From contig JAMWZW010000001.1 of the NCBI GenBank assembly GCA_024281995.1, forward strand, positions 682,001 to 746,000: a DNA stretch of 64,000 nt, written 5' to 3'. Position 1 is the first letter of the stretch. Every line of letters starts with the position of its first letter. Both the position numbers and the translations under genes were made by a program. Below, piece after piece: positions 29,675 to 39,626 of this stretch. The notes beneath the pieces were generated by a model that made no database searches, was not told where the DNA came from, and saw nothing but the letters and a program-made list of their open reading frames with translations. The DNA is from Nitrosomonas sp. GTDB lineage: Bacteria > Pseudomonadota > Gammaproteobacteria > Burkholderiales > Nitrosomonadaceae.

Positions 29675-31399
29675 ATGAGTGCCAAGTTATGGCTAAGGAT
29701 GGCTGTGGTAATGTTAGGGGCGATGCTGATAGGGGCGGTAGAAGCGAACAACATGCCGAGCGTTCCGAATGAATTATTTGAGGCGTTGAAGATAGATCGA
29801 GTAGATCGTAACAAGGTTACGCCGGAGGAGTTGCATGAGGCGTTAGTGAAGCGCTACAAGGATCCTGAGCAAGGTGCTGGTAAGAAGTACGTAGCGCAAT
29901 ACTGGGAGCCTATTCCGTATGGGATGTATTTAGATCCTGCGACATTTTACAAATCGCCGATGACGAATAAAGAGATAGCAAGTCGTAAAGGAATGTGTGG
30001 AATGTCATACGGATGAATCGCCGGTATGGGTACAAGCGTGGAAGCGGAGTAGTGCGAACCTTGACAAGATTCGTAACTTGAAGCCTGAAGATCCGACATT
30101 TTATAAGAAAGCCAAATTAGAAGACGTGGAGAAGAATCTGCGTTCAATGGGGAGGCTTGCGGAAGGTGAGAATCTGAAAGAAGTTGGTTGCATAGACTGT
30201 CATGTAGACGTTGGTGCGAAGAAGAAAGCAAGATACTAAAGACATTAAGATGCCGACGGCAGATGTATGTGGTATTTGTCACTTACAAGAATTTGCGGAA
30301 CGTGAATCGGTTTACACCATGATATGGCCCCATGGGCAATGGCCGGATGGGCGTCCTTCACACGCGCTGGACTATAAGGCTAATGTAATAATGCAGCAGT
30401 TTGGGCTGCGATGCCACAACGTAGAAGTAGCGGAAGGTTGCTCGATGTGTCATACGAACCAGAACAAATGTGACTCGTGCCATACACGTCATGAATTTTC
30501 AGCAGCGGAATCGCGTAAACCGGAAGCGTGTGCGACCTGTCATAGTGGTGTAGATCACAACAACTGGGAAGCGTACTCGATGTCGAAGCACGGCACAGAT
30601 GGTATCGATGCTGGGCGACAAATGGAATTGGGAAGCGCCTTTGAAGGATGCTTATGCAGTGGGTGGTCAAAATGCGCCGACTTGTGCGGGTTGTCATATG
30701 GAATATGAAGGCGAATATAGCCATAACATGGTGAGGAAGATTCGCTGGGCGAACTATCCATTTGTTCCAGGTGTAGCAGAAAACATTAAGAGTGAATGGG
30801 CGGAAGCACGTTTAGATTCATGGGTTGTGACATGTACACAATGCCACTCACAGCGTTTTGCCGTTCTTATTTGCAGGAGTTGATGGATAAAGGTACTTTG
30901 GAAGGGTTGGCGAAATATCAGGAAGCCAATGACATTGTTCATCAGTTGTACAAAGAAGGCTTACTGACTGGTCAGAAGACCAATCGTCCGGCCCCTCCTG
31001 CTCCGGAGAAAGAAGGCTATGCATACTTTGCGCAGTTATTCTGGTCGAAAGGCAACAGTCCTGCAGCGATTGAGCTGAAAGTTCTGGAGATGCATGAAAA
31101 TGATCTGGCTAAGATGTCACGTAGGATTGGCACACGTTAATCCAGGTGGTTGGATTTATACTGAGGGTTGGGGGCCGATTAATCGGGCTTATGTAGAAAT
31201 TCAAGATGAAAACACACGCATCCGTGAAATGGTTGCATTACAAGAACGTGTTAAGAATCTTGAATCCAGAAAAACCAGCTTACTGGACTTAGAAGGCACA
31301 GCTGAGAAAAATCTCACTGGGCGGTTTAGGTGGTGGCATGTTGCTAGCCGGAACACTGGCGTCAGCAGGTGGCGCAAACGTAAGCAAAGCGAAGCTTGA
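29675..31399 (+). pseudogene. hao: Hydroxylamine dehydrogenase (HAO), full length but with multiple frameshifts
   Basis: HAO oxidises hydroxylamine in the periplasm and passes electrons to cytochrome c554. Frame switches along the segment recover the family protein end to end: a signal peptide (LWLRMAVVMLGAMLIGAVEA), all eight heme motifs CVECH, CIDCH, CGICH, CSMCH, CDSCH, CATCH, CAGCH, CTQCH, the GGWIYTEGWGP region expected to hold the heme-crosslinking Tyr, and a C-terminal hydrophobic tail ending WRKRKQSEA. Disruptions seen: +1 near 29990; net -2 at 30228-30236; a scrambled but compensated stretch at 30387-30422; +1 at 30594-30616; -1 near 30860; +1 T at 31117; +1 A at 31307-31311; -1 near 31370. 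Two in-frame His codons expected after KRSS and KAD also seem to be missing. As given it cannot make HAO. Decayed extra copy or consensus error cannot be told apart here. Confidence 0.9.
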
Positions 31400-31444
31400 C
31401 AAACACGGCAGTAACTGGCCGCACGGAGAAAGCGGTGCGGTCGG

Positions 31445-32461
31445 ATGATATAAGATACTCCCGTCATTAGGTATATTCCTAGTGACGGGAGGTTTGTTTT
31501 TGTGGGGCTGGTTTGCATATCTTTGGTTTAAACCGATACCTGTGCCGTATCACTATCAACTGATAGCAGAAGGTGACAGTCAGAAATTTTCCCAGATGGA
31601 TTTGGTTGGCTGGCCTGAGCTAAAACTTGGTCAATATAAAGTAAAAGCAAATGATATAGACAAGCCGATTGCTGAATTTATTGTTGCAAGACAAGACGAT
31701 GAGCCGCCGGTGTTGATGTACTGGAAGAATAGTACGAATGAAGTACTTTATAATTTTGATAGGAAGCCATCGGAGCTCAGTGCACTGGCTGCAGCGATCA
31801 TCAAGCACGCGCCGCAAGATGCCTTAATACTTTCATGGTGGGATACCTCACGGCAAATCAAGTTACTGACGGGGCGAGACACACTTTTTACCAGCCATTT
31901 GAATGAGCCGCTGATGGTTCCGTTACCCTGGTTGGAGCAAAGCCAAGCGATTCGGGCTTACGAGAACGAGTTTTGGGGAAGTAAAGTTGACCCGAAGGAA
32001 CATGAGCAATTTAAGCGTTTTAGTCAAGCCCTAGCGGCTCCTGCAGAAGAAGGAGCTAAGCAACTGCGGAAGCTCATTGGTTCAAATCGGGAAGCGTATA
32101 TAATTGTACACGTGACTGACCTGTACAAAGTAGGGGTGATGTATCCGGATAGGATAGGAGTTGCTTATCAGAACTTTCCTATGACGGGGAATATGCATGG
32201 CATGATTAATCAGATGAAGGTGCAAGTTAAAGAGAATAATTTTAACACTTATACTCTGCAATCCATATTGGATAGAATGAAATCAGGGCATTTTTTCTAA
32301 GTGACGAAGCCAGTAGTGAAACTTTGTTAGGGAAGATGTTTCCTTTTATAGAAAAGAAAGCGCCAGTAGAGCTGGAAGTATTGCAGCTTATATATCAGCA
32401 AGGGTGGTTATTGGGTACTCAAAATACCCTAAGTATGGGCTACGGCTATGAGAAGAGGTAG
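31445..32461 (+). pseudogene. haoB: HaoB (orf2 of the hao cluster), frameshifted
   Basis: The gene between hao and cycA in ammonia oxidisers encodes HaoB, a membrane-anchored protein of unclear role. Here ATG 31445 is followed, after removal of one T at 31451, by IKILPSLGIFLVTGGLFLWG (signal anchor) and a long intact stretch (272 codons, 31482-32300) with FKPIPVPYHYQLIAEGD, ALILSWWDTSRQIKLLTG and VHVTDLYKVGVMYPDRIG. One base is missing near 32287 (G run) and one near 32340 (T run). With both restored the frame goes on (FFLSDEASSETLLGKM, EVLQLIYQQG) to TAG 32459-32461. If read as is, only the middle could be translated, without its membrane anchor. Confidence 0.8.
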
Positions 32462-32578
32462 TTGAATTTTAGAGAACATCAAAGTAGCTGCATAATTGCT
32501 ACATAATTATTTACACAATCTGGTGATAGCGTACAATACGCGGCTATAACTTGAACTAAAAAAGCATAAAAGGAGGAG

Positions 32579-33303
32579 ATGAAACACTGATAAGCTATAT
32601 ATTTGGGGTATTAGCGATATTTACATTGATGTGTGGTACAGCAGCAGTAGCGGATACTTATGAAGGACGCACGAAATGCAGTTCATGCCACAAATCACAA
32701 GCGAAATCATGGAAAGATACAGCGCATGGTAAAGCGATGGAATCACTAGAGCCGGGTACACGCAAGGAAGCTAAGCTTAAAGCCAAGCTTGATCCGGATA
32801 AAGATTACACACAAGATAAAGATTGTGTAGGTTGTCACGTGGATGGATTTGGTAAGAAAGGTGGTTATACGATAGAGGCGCCTAAGAAGCCATTAGCGGC
32901 GGTTGGCTGTGAATCGTGTCACGGGCCTGGTAAAGCCTACCGAGGGGATCATCGTAAGGCAGGGCAGGTTTTTGAAAGTAAAGGTACAACGACACAGCGT
33001 AAAGTGCTTGCTGACAAAGGTCAAGACTTCACTTTTGAAGAAGCGTGCAGTGCGTGTCATCTAAACTATGAAGGTTCACCATGGAAAGGCGCGAAAGCAC
33101 CGTATACGCCATTTACACCGGAAGTAGACAAGAAGTATACGTTTGACTTTGATAAGATGGTGAAGGATGTTAAAGCGATGCATGAACACTATAAACTTGA
33201 CGGTACATTCGTAGGAGAGCCTAAATTCAAATATCATGATGAATTCCAGGCGAATGCAAAGGAGAAGGTAGCGGACAAGAAAGATAAGAAAGGAAAAGAC
33301 TAA
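32579..33303 (+). pseudogene. cycA: Cytochrome c554 (cycA), one base missing in the signal peptide
   Basis: Tetraheme periplasmic cytochrome that accepts electrons from HAO. Heme motifs CSSCH, CVGCH, CESCH and CSACH, plus KDCVGCHVDGFG and CHLNYEGSPWKGAKAPYTPF, match N. europaea c554. AGGAGGAG precedes ATG 32579, but the frame from it stops after three codons (MKH). One more A in the AAA at 32582-32584 gives MKTLISYIFGVLAIFTLMCG and a clean signal peptide cut after AAVA. Without it the only in-frame starts (TTG 32626, ATG 32629) lie near the end of the signal peptide, so export would fail. The rest of the gene (225 codons) is intact. Confidence 0.85.
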
Positions 33304-34005
33304 TGACGAGTTTACAAAAAGGGGCGATAGGGACGTTACTGACGGGAGGATTGCTGGGGATAGTGCTGGTGGCGGTGGTATTTGGAGGAGAAGCGGCGCT
33401 TTCGACGGAAGAATTTTGCTACCAGTTGTCACTGGATGACCTATACGCAAACGGAGTTGAAAGAATCGACGCACTATGGGGCATTGGGGGTAAATCCTGG
33501 TTGTAAGGATTGTCATATTCCGCAAGGATTAAGAACTTTCATTTAGCGTTATATACGCATGCGGTGGATGGGGCGAGGGAATTATCTTTTAGAGTTGATG
33601 AATGATTATTCGACGCTGGAGAAGTTTAATGAAAGGCGTTTGATAATGGCACATGATGCGCGGATGAACTTGAAGAAATGGGATAGTGTGACGTGTCGTG
33701 ATTGTCATAGGGATCCGAATCCACCGGGAGCGGATGCGCAGGAAGCGCATAAGAAGTTGAAGACGGAAGGTGCGACGTGTATAGATTGTCATCAAAATTT
33801 AGTGCACGAAGCGGTACCGAAGACGGATTTGAATGCGAGCTTGGCGGCGGGCAAGATGGTGGTGATGAAGGAAGAAGATGAAGGTGGTGAAGAAGAGGGA
33901 GATGAGGAAGATGAAGATGAAGATGGTGAGAGTAGTAGTAGTGAAGCGGTAGAGGGTGAGACTCAGAGTGAGGATGGTGAAGAAGAGGAAGACGACGAAG
34001 AGTAA
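33303..34005 (+). pseudogene. cycB: Membrane tetraheme cytochrome cM552 (cycB), frameshifted
   Basis: NapC/NirT-family quinone reductase that passes electrons from c554 to the ubiquinone pool. ATG overlaps the cycA stop by one base. N-terminal anchor TLLTGGLLGIVLVAVVFGG is intact. An extra T at 33420 falls inside the first heme motif (C-TSCH); one A is missing near 33531 and one extra T lies near 33584-33590. Restoring these gives four hemes: CTSCH, CKDCH, CRDCH, CIDCH. The C-terminal ~50 residues are an acidic Glu/Asp/Ser tail, as in the Nitrosomonas protein. A Ser to Trp change after the first heme (CHW for CHS) also suggests base-level damage or error. Confidence 0.85.
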
Positions 34006-34273
34006 GCTTGTTCCGCTGTGATAAAAAGAAAAAATCTGATTTGTTGTAGAATATTTGGGTTCTGGAAATATTAATATTACTGGAACCCATTCTATAAAAA
34101 ATAGAAAAACTCCGAAAAAGAGAAAAGTAGTGTAGAGAGAGAAAGAGAGCTTTTTGTAGATTTTAATAGAGTTTTATTTGATAGATAATAATTTGCTAAA
34201 TTCATCGGAATTCTGAGTACCCATAAAAGGATTCATTATAAAGATTATTTTTTTATGGTTGAATAAAACAAAT

Positions 34274-34296
34274 AACCCGCTGATGGCGGGTTTTTT
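34274..34296 (+). terminator. Intrinsic terminator downstream of the hao cluster
   Basis: AACCCGC, 5-nt loop TGATG, then GCGGGTT and a run of six T's. It lies in the ~316-nt gap after cycB and 26 nt before the next gene, so it ends transcripts from the hao cluster. The rest of the gap (34006-34273) is AT-rich and shows no gene. Confidence 0.85.
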
Positions 34297-34321
34297 ATTA
34301 CGTTGTAGGGTTTTATATATT

Positions 34322-35074
34322 ATGTTTGACCATTTTCCAAAACCTGATGTAACTTATCCACACAGAAATAGAGATTATTTTATTGCTGGGTTTACTTTTT
34401 TTTGTGTAGCGGTAAGTTTAGTAATTGATGGAAGCGCGAGTATTCAGATTCAAAACCTGTTGGGTGTTATCGCCTGGCTTTTTCTAATTGGACTTTTAAT
34501 TGGCGAAAATAAAGAGATAAGGATGCAAGTGATAATTGCGGTGGCATTTGCTACAGCAGGAGAGCATTTTGCATCTATCTATATGGAGGGATATACCTAT
34601 CGATTTGGGAATGTACCGTATTATGTGCCTCCAGGTCACGGAATGGTTTATCTGACAGCTGTTAAACTTGCACGTTCAAGGTTTTTCTTAATGAATGCAA
34701 GAAAGCTGGCCTTCTTTGTTATAGTTGTTGGCGGCGTATGGTCGTTATGGGGTATCAGTGGAATACCTGAACAAGGAGATCAGGTGGGTGCTTTTTTATT
34801 TTGTATATTTGTCATTTGTATTTTTAAAGGTCGATCACCGATGGTTTATCTTGGTGCTTTTTTTATTTGTACTTGGTTGGAAATCATTGGTACAGCAGCT
34901 GGGACATGGAAATGGGCATCAATTGAGCCAGTTTTTAATTGGACCCAAGGAAACCCTCCTAGCGGAGTGGCTGCTTGGTATTGTCTAGTTGATGCTGTAG
35001 CCATTGGTTTTGCTCCAAAATTCCTAAATGGTTTGCAAAAAATGAGCAACTGGTATAAAACTCTTATTGAATAA
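34322..35074 (+). CDS. Integral membrane protein of unknown function
   Basis: 250 residues from ATG 34322; a longer open frame upstream runs through the terminator and is rejected. About seven hydrophobic segments. Polar residues within or next to them look functional: GEHFASIYMEGYTYRFG (residues ~80-95), YYVPPGHGMVYLTAVKL, TWLEIIGTAAGTWKWA and FNWTQGNPPSGVAAWYCLVDA. The recurring Glu, His and Trp suggest an enzyme or carrier acting in the membrane rather than a simple anchor. I do not recognise the family. It stands alone between the hao terminator and thrS. Confidence 0.65.
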   Translation: MFDHFPKPDVTYPHRNRDYFIAGFTFFCVAVSLVIDGSASIQIQNLLGVIAWLFLIGLLIGENKEIRMQVIIAVAFATAGEHFASIYMEGYTYRFGNVPYYVPPGHGMVYLTAVKLARSRFFLMNARKLAFFVIVVGGVWSLWGISGIPEQGDQVGAFLFCIFVICIFKGRSPMVYLGAFFICTWLEIIGTAAGTWKWASIEPVFNWTQGNPPSGVAAWYCLVDAVAIGFAPKFLNGLQKMSNWYKTLIE

Positions 35075-35153
35075 AAGTAAAAAAATTACAAATTACGAAA
35101 AAGTTTATAAAAAATAGCTTTTATTAAATCATTATGAAACGAAAGGAATATTT

Positions 35154-37061
35154 GTGATTGTTGTACGATTACCAGATGGTTCTGAGCGTATTTTCGATCA
35201 ACCTATAAATGTTATGACTGTAGCTTCATCTATTGGAGCAGGCTTAGCTCGCGCAGCAATAGCAGGAAAAGTAAATGGTAAGTTGGTAGATATAAATAGT
35301 CAAATTGATAGTGATTGTGAGCTTTCAATTATTACAGAGAAAGATCCTGAAGGATTAGAAGTTATTAGGCATTCTTGCGCACATTTGCTTGCGCATGCTG
35401 TAAAAGAATTATTTCCAGATGCACAAGTTACTATTGGTCCCGTGATAGAAGATGGTTTTTATTATGATTTTTCATATAAACGTCCCTTTACTCCTGAAGA
35501 CTTGATTACTATCGAGAAGCGTATGCTTGATATCAGTAAGCGAGATTTAAAAATAGAACGAAAAATAATGGAGCGTTCTGAGGCAATAAATTATTTTAAA
35601 AACCAACAAGAATATTATAAAGCACAGATTATTGAGTCTATACCTGGTGATGAAGATTTATCACTTTACACTCAAGGTAATTTTACTGATTTATGCCGAG
35701 GCCCACATGTACCGGTAACGTCAAAGATAAAAGTTTTTAAACTTATGAAGGTGGCTGGAGCATATTGGCGTGGAGATTCAAATAATGAAATGCTCCAGCG
35801 CATTTATGGAACGGCGTGGTCTAGTAAGGAAGATCAGAAAAGATACTTGTATCGATTGGAAGAAGCTGAAAAACGGGATCATCGTAAACTTGGAAAACAG
35901 CTCGATTTATTCCATATCCAAGATGAAGCTCCTGGGATGGTATTTTGGCATCCAAAAGGATGGGTATTATGGCAACAAATTGAACAATATATGAGAAATA
36001 TATTGAATCAGAATGGTTATCAAGAAATCCGAACACCACAGATTTTGGATAAAAACCTATGGGTAAGATCTGGGCATTGGGAAAATTTTCGTGAAAATAT
36101 GTTCGCGACAAATTCCGATGAGAAGGATTTTGCTATAAAACCTATGAATTGTCCGGGTCATGTTCAAGTATTTAATCAGGGTTTGCGAAGTTATCGTGAA
36201 CTTCCGATAAGGCTGGCTGAATTCGGTTCATGTCATCGAAATGAAGCATCGGGAGCTTTACACGGATTAATGAGAGTCCGTGCATTCACACAAGATGATG
36301 CGCATATTTTTTGTATGGAGACCCAGATTCACGACGAGGTTGTGAAATTTATAGATTTGTTGAAAGCTATTTATGCAGATTTTGGTTTTAGTGAACTCTT
36401 AGTTAAGCTTTCAACTCGACCGCAAAAACGAGTAGGGTCAGAGTTACAATGGGATAAATCTGAAGCTGCATTGGAAGCAGCTTTGAATGAGACAAAACTT
36501 ACTTGGGAATTGCAACCAGGTGAAGGTGCATTTTACGGACCAAAAATCGAATTTTCATTAAAAGATTGTATTGGGCGCGTATGGCAATGTGGCACATTAC
36601 AATTAGACTTTTCCATGCCTGATAGATTAGGTGCAGAATATGTTGCAGAAGACAATTCGCGCCAGATTCCAGTTATGTTGCATCGAGCCATTTTGGGGTC
36701 ATTGGAGAGATTTATTGGTATATTAATTGAGAACTATGCAGGTGCTTTTCCGCTTTGGTTATCACCCGTGCAAGTAGTCATATCAAATATTTCCAAGGGA
36801 CAAGCTGATTATGCACACGGAGTTGCTGTTCAACTACAAGATCATGGGATTAGAGTGAGTTTAGACTTGAGAAATGAGAAAATAACCTATAAAATCCGCG
36901 AACATAGTTTGCAGAAGCTTCCATATCAAATTATTATTGGCGATGAAGAAGTGCGAACAAATAAAGTCGCGGTTCGTAATCGTGCAGGTGAAGATCTCGG
37001 TCTAATGACCTTAGAATTCTTAATCAAACGCTTAAAAGAAGAACTTTCTGTAAGGAAATAA
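35154..37061 (+). CDS. thrS: Threonyl-tRNA synthetase
   Basis: 635 residues from GTG 35154 (start after GAAAGGA). Class II synthetase. TGS domain ([19 protein letters not shown]), the HxxxH editing-domain motif in [19 protein letters not shown], zinc-site and catalytic motifs [42 protein letters not shown], and the class II motif 3 [18 protein letters not shown]-terminal anticodon-binding domain complete. Head of the thrS-infC-rpmI-rplT run. Confidence 0.97.
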   Translation: MIVVRLPDGSERIFDQPINVMTVASSIGAGLARAAIAGKVNGKLVDINSQIDSDCELSIITEKDPEGLEVIRHSCAHLLAHAVKELFPDAQVTIGPVIEDGFYYDFSYKRPFTPEDLITIEKRMLDISKRDLKIERKIMERSEAINYFKNQQEYYKAQIIESIPGDEDLSLYTQGNFTDLCRGPHVPVTSKIKVFKLMKVAGAYWRGDSNNEMLQRIYGTAWSSKEDQKRYLYRLEEAEKRDHRKLGKQLDLFHIQDEAPGMVFWHPKGWVLWQQIEQYMRNILNQNGYQEIRTPQILDKNLWVRSGHWENFRENMFATNSDEKDFAIKPMNCPGHVQVFNQGLRSYRELPIRLAEFGSCHRNEASGALHGLMRVRAFTQDDAHIFCMETQIHDEVVKFIDLLKAIYADFGFSELLVKLSTRPQKRVGSELQWDKSEAALEAALNETKLTWELQPGEGAFYGPKIEFSLKDCIGRVWQCGTLQLDFSMPDRLGAEYVAEDNSRQIPVMLHRAILGSLERFIGILIENYAGAFPLWLSPVQVVISNISKGQADYAHGVAVQLQDHGIRVSLDLRNEKITYKIREHSLQKLPYQIIIGDEEVRTNKVAVRNRAGEDLGLMTLEFLIKRLKEELSVRK

Positions 37062-37091
37062 ATTTTTTCAATTACATTTGGAGGATTTGCC

Positions 37092-37661
37092 ATAGCTCAG
37101 GAAAAGACAGCGCGTATCAATCAGGAGATAGATGTGCCAGAAGTACGTTTGATTGGTGTTGATGGAGAGCAGATAGGAATTATAGCCCTTGCTGAAGCAA
37201 ATAAATTAGCGGAGGAGGCGGGAGTTGATTTGGTTGAAATTGCAGCAACAGCACAACCTCCTGTATGTCGTTTAATGGATTATGGTAAGTTTCGCTATCA
37301 AGAAAGTAAGAAGAAGCATGATGCAAAGCTGAAGCAAAAACAAATTCAGATCAAAGAAATTAAATTTAGGCCCAATACAGATGAAGGTGATTACAATATT
37401 AAGTTAAGAAACCTAACTAATTTTCTTAATGATGGAGATAAGGTGAAAGTGACGTTACGCTTCCGGGGACGGGAAATGGCGCATCAAGAATTTGGAGTAC
37501 GTTTATTAGAGCGTGTGAAAATTGATTTGGAACCATTTGCAGTTGTAGAACAGTTTCCTAAAATGGAAGGTAGACAGATGGTGATGGTACTTTCACCCAG
37601 AAAGAAAGAAGCTAAAGTCGATAAGTCTAAAACAAAAATAGAAAATTCCACCTTAACGTGA
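37092..37661 (+). CDS. infC: Translation initiation factor IF-3, with an AUA start codon
   Basis: 189 residues when started at ATA 37092: [20 protein letters not shown] is the normal IF-3 N-terminus (initiator Met instead of Ile). GGAGG at 37080-37084 is 7 nt upstream. The first conventional start, GTG 37134, would drop the conserved ARINxEI segment and has no Shine-Dalgarno. IF-3 genes use rare start codons (AUU in E. coli) so that IF-3 can repress its own translation; AUA would serve the same purpose. Motifs [21 protein letters not shown] and [12 protein letters not shown] are intact. Confidence 0.93.
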   Translation: MAQEKTARINQEIDVPEVRLIGVDGEQIGIIALAEANKLAEEAGVDLVEIAATAQPPVCRLMDYGKFRYQESKKKHDAKLKQKQIQIKEIKFRPNTDEGDYNIKLRNLTNFLNDGDKVKVTLRFRGREMAHQEFGVRLLERVKIDLEPFAVVEQFPKMEGRQMVMVLSPRKKEAKVDKSKTKIENSTLT

Positions 37662-37771
37662 TTTTTAATATGTTTAGTTGATAATTTGTAATGTAATAAT
37701 AAGTGATTACTAGGTTTAAAAAGTTTTTCAATCTTGAAAGCACCTGGTTTCATGTTAAAGAAGGGGATCTT

Positions 37772-37975
37772 ATGCCTAAAATGAAAACTAAAAGTGGTGC
37801 AGCAAAGCGTTTTAAATTCCGAGCAAGTCGGAATGGAAGTATTAAGCGCGCACAAGCTTTTAAACGCCATATTTTAACAAAGAAAACAACAAAAAATAAA
37901 CGTCAATTACGAGGAGTGACTAGTGTTCATCCCACTAATGTAGCTTCAGTTCGTACTATGATGCCGTACGCATAA
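37772..37975 (+). CDS. rpmI: 50S ribosomal protein L35
   Basis: 67 residues from ATG 37772, after [28 protein letters not shown] is the standard L35 start; the protein is strongly basic. Longer in-frame starts upstream lack a ribosome binding site. Spaced 12 nt from rplT. Confidence 0.95.
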   Translation: MPKMKTKSGAAKRFKFRASRNGSIKRAQAFKRHILTKKTTKNKRQLRGVTSVHPTNVASVRTMMPYA

Positions 37976-37987
37976 AGGAGAACGACT

Positions 37988-38347
37988 ATGCCGAGAGTAA
38001 AACGTGGTGTAACAGCTCATGCACGACACAAGAAGATCTTGAATCTGGCAAAAGGATATCGTGGACGTCGAAAGAATGTTTATCGAATAGCCAAACAAGC
38101 TGTTATGAAGGCTGGGCAATATGCTTATCGGGATCGCCGTCAGCGTAAAAGGCAATTTCGAGCTTTATGGATTGCACGTATTAATGCTGCTGTACGCGAG
38201 TGTGGCTTAACATATAGTGTATTTATGAACGGTCTTAAAAAAGCAAGTATTGATATCGATAGAAAGGTGTTGGCTGATTTGGCTGTATTTGACAAGATAG
38301 CCTTTGGAAAAATTGTTGAGCAAGCAAAATCCAGCCTGGCAACATAA
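37988..38347 (+). CDS. rplT: 50S ribosomal protein L20
   Basis: 119 residues, full length, after [39 protein letters not shown] and [19 protein letters not shown] are L20 signatures. Early 50S assembly protein, and in many bacteria a repressor of rpmI-rplT translation. Confidence 0.97.
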   Translation: MPRVKRGVTAHARHKKILNLAKGYRGRRKNVYRIAKQAVMKAGQYAYRDRRQRKRQFRALWIARINAAVRECGLTYSVFMNGLKKASIDIDRKVLADLAVFDKIAFGKIVEQAKSSLAT

Positions 38348-38370
38348 TTGACTGGAATGAGAATTTTATG

Positions 38371-38405
38371 GGGAGGTCGGGATATAAACCTGAACCTCCC
38401 TTTTT
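38371..38405 (+). terminator. Intrinsic terminator after rplT
   Basis: GGGAGGT (38371) pairs with ACCTCCC (ending 38400) around a 16-nt loop, followed by TTTTT. Ends the infC-rpmI-rplT transcript. It also lies in front of pheS, so it could act as an attenuator there, but no leader peptide rich in Phe was seen. Confidence 0.8.
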
Positions 38406-38558
38406 CTTGTTTAGAAAAAATATCACAGACTGCGGCATAACTAGCTTTTTGGTTAATTTGTAATTTTTAAGTGATTGATTTTATGAATCACACATTAGCT
38501 GAATAACTTAAAAAAATATATATAGTTATACAGAAGTCTTAATCAATCTATTTTTTAA

Positions 38559-39587
<1,029 letters not shown>

Positions 39588-39626
39588 ATTTGATAGTTCA
39601 CATACAGTAATTAGTAATGGATTTAC

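Noticed and set aside
29675-31399. Programmed ribosomal frameshifting as explanation for the hao frames
   Set aside because: Eight or more shifts of both signs, without slippery sites and with scrambled segments, cannot be programmed recoding.
33626-34090. Long minus-strand frame rich in His, Ser and Pro opposite the cycB tail
   Set aside because: It is the antisense of the repetitive GAA/GAT codons of the acidic cycB tail; no ribosome binding site, low complexity.
34259-34321. Upstream extension of the membrane protein gene (start at 34259)
   Set aside because: It would translate through the intrinsic terminator at 34274-34296; ATG 34322 gives a natural start.
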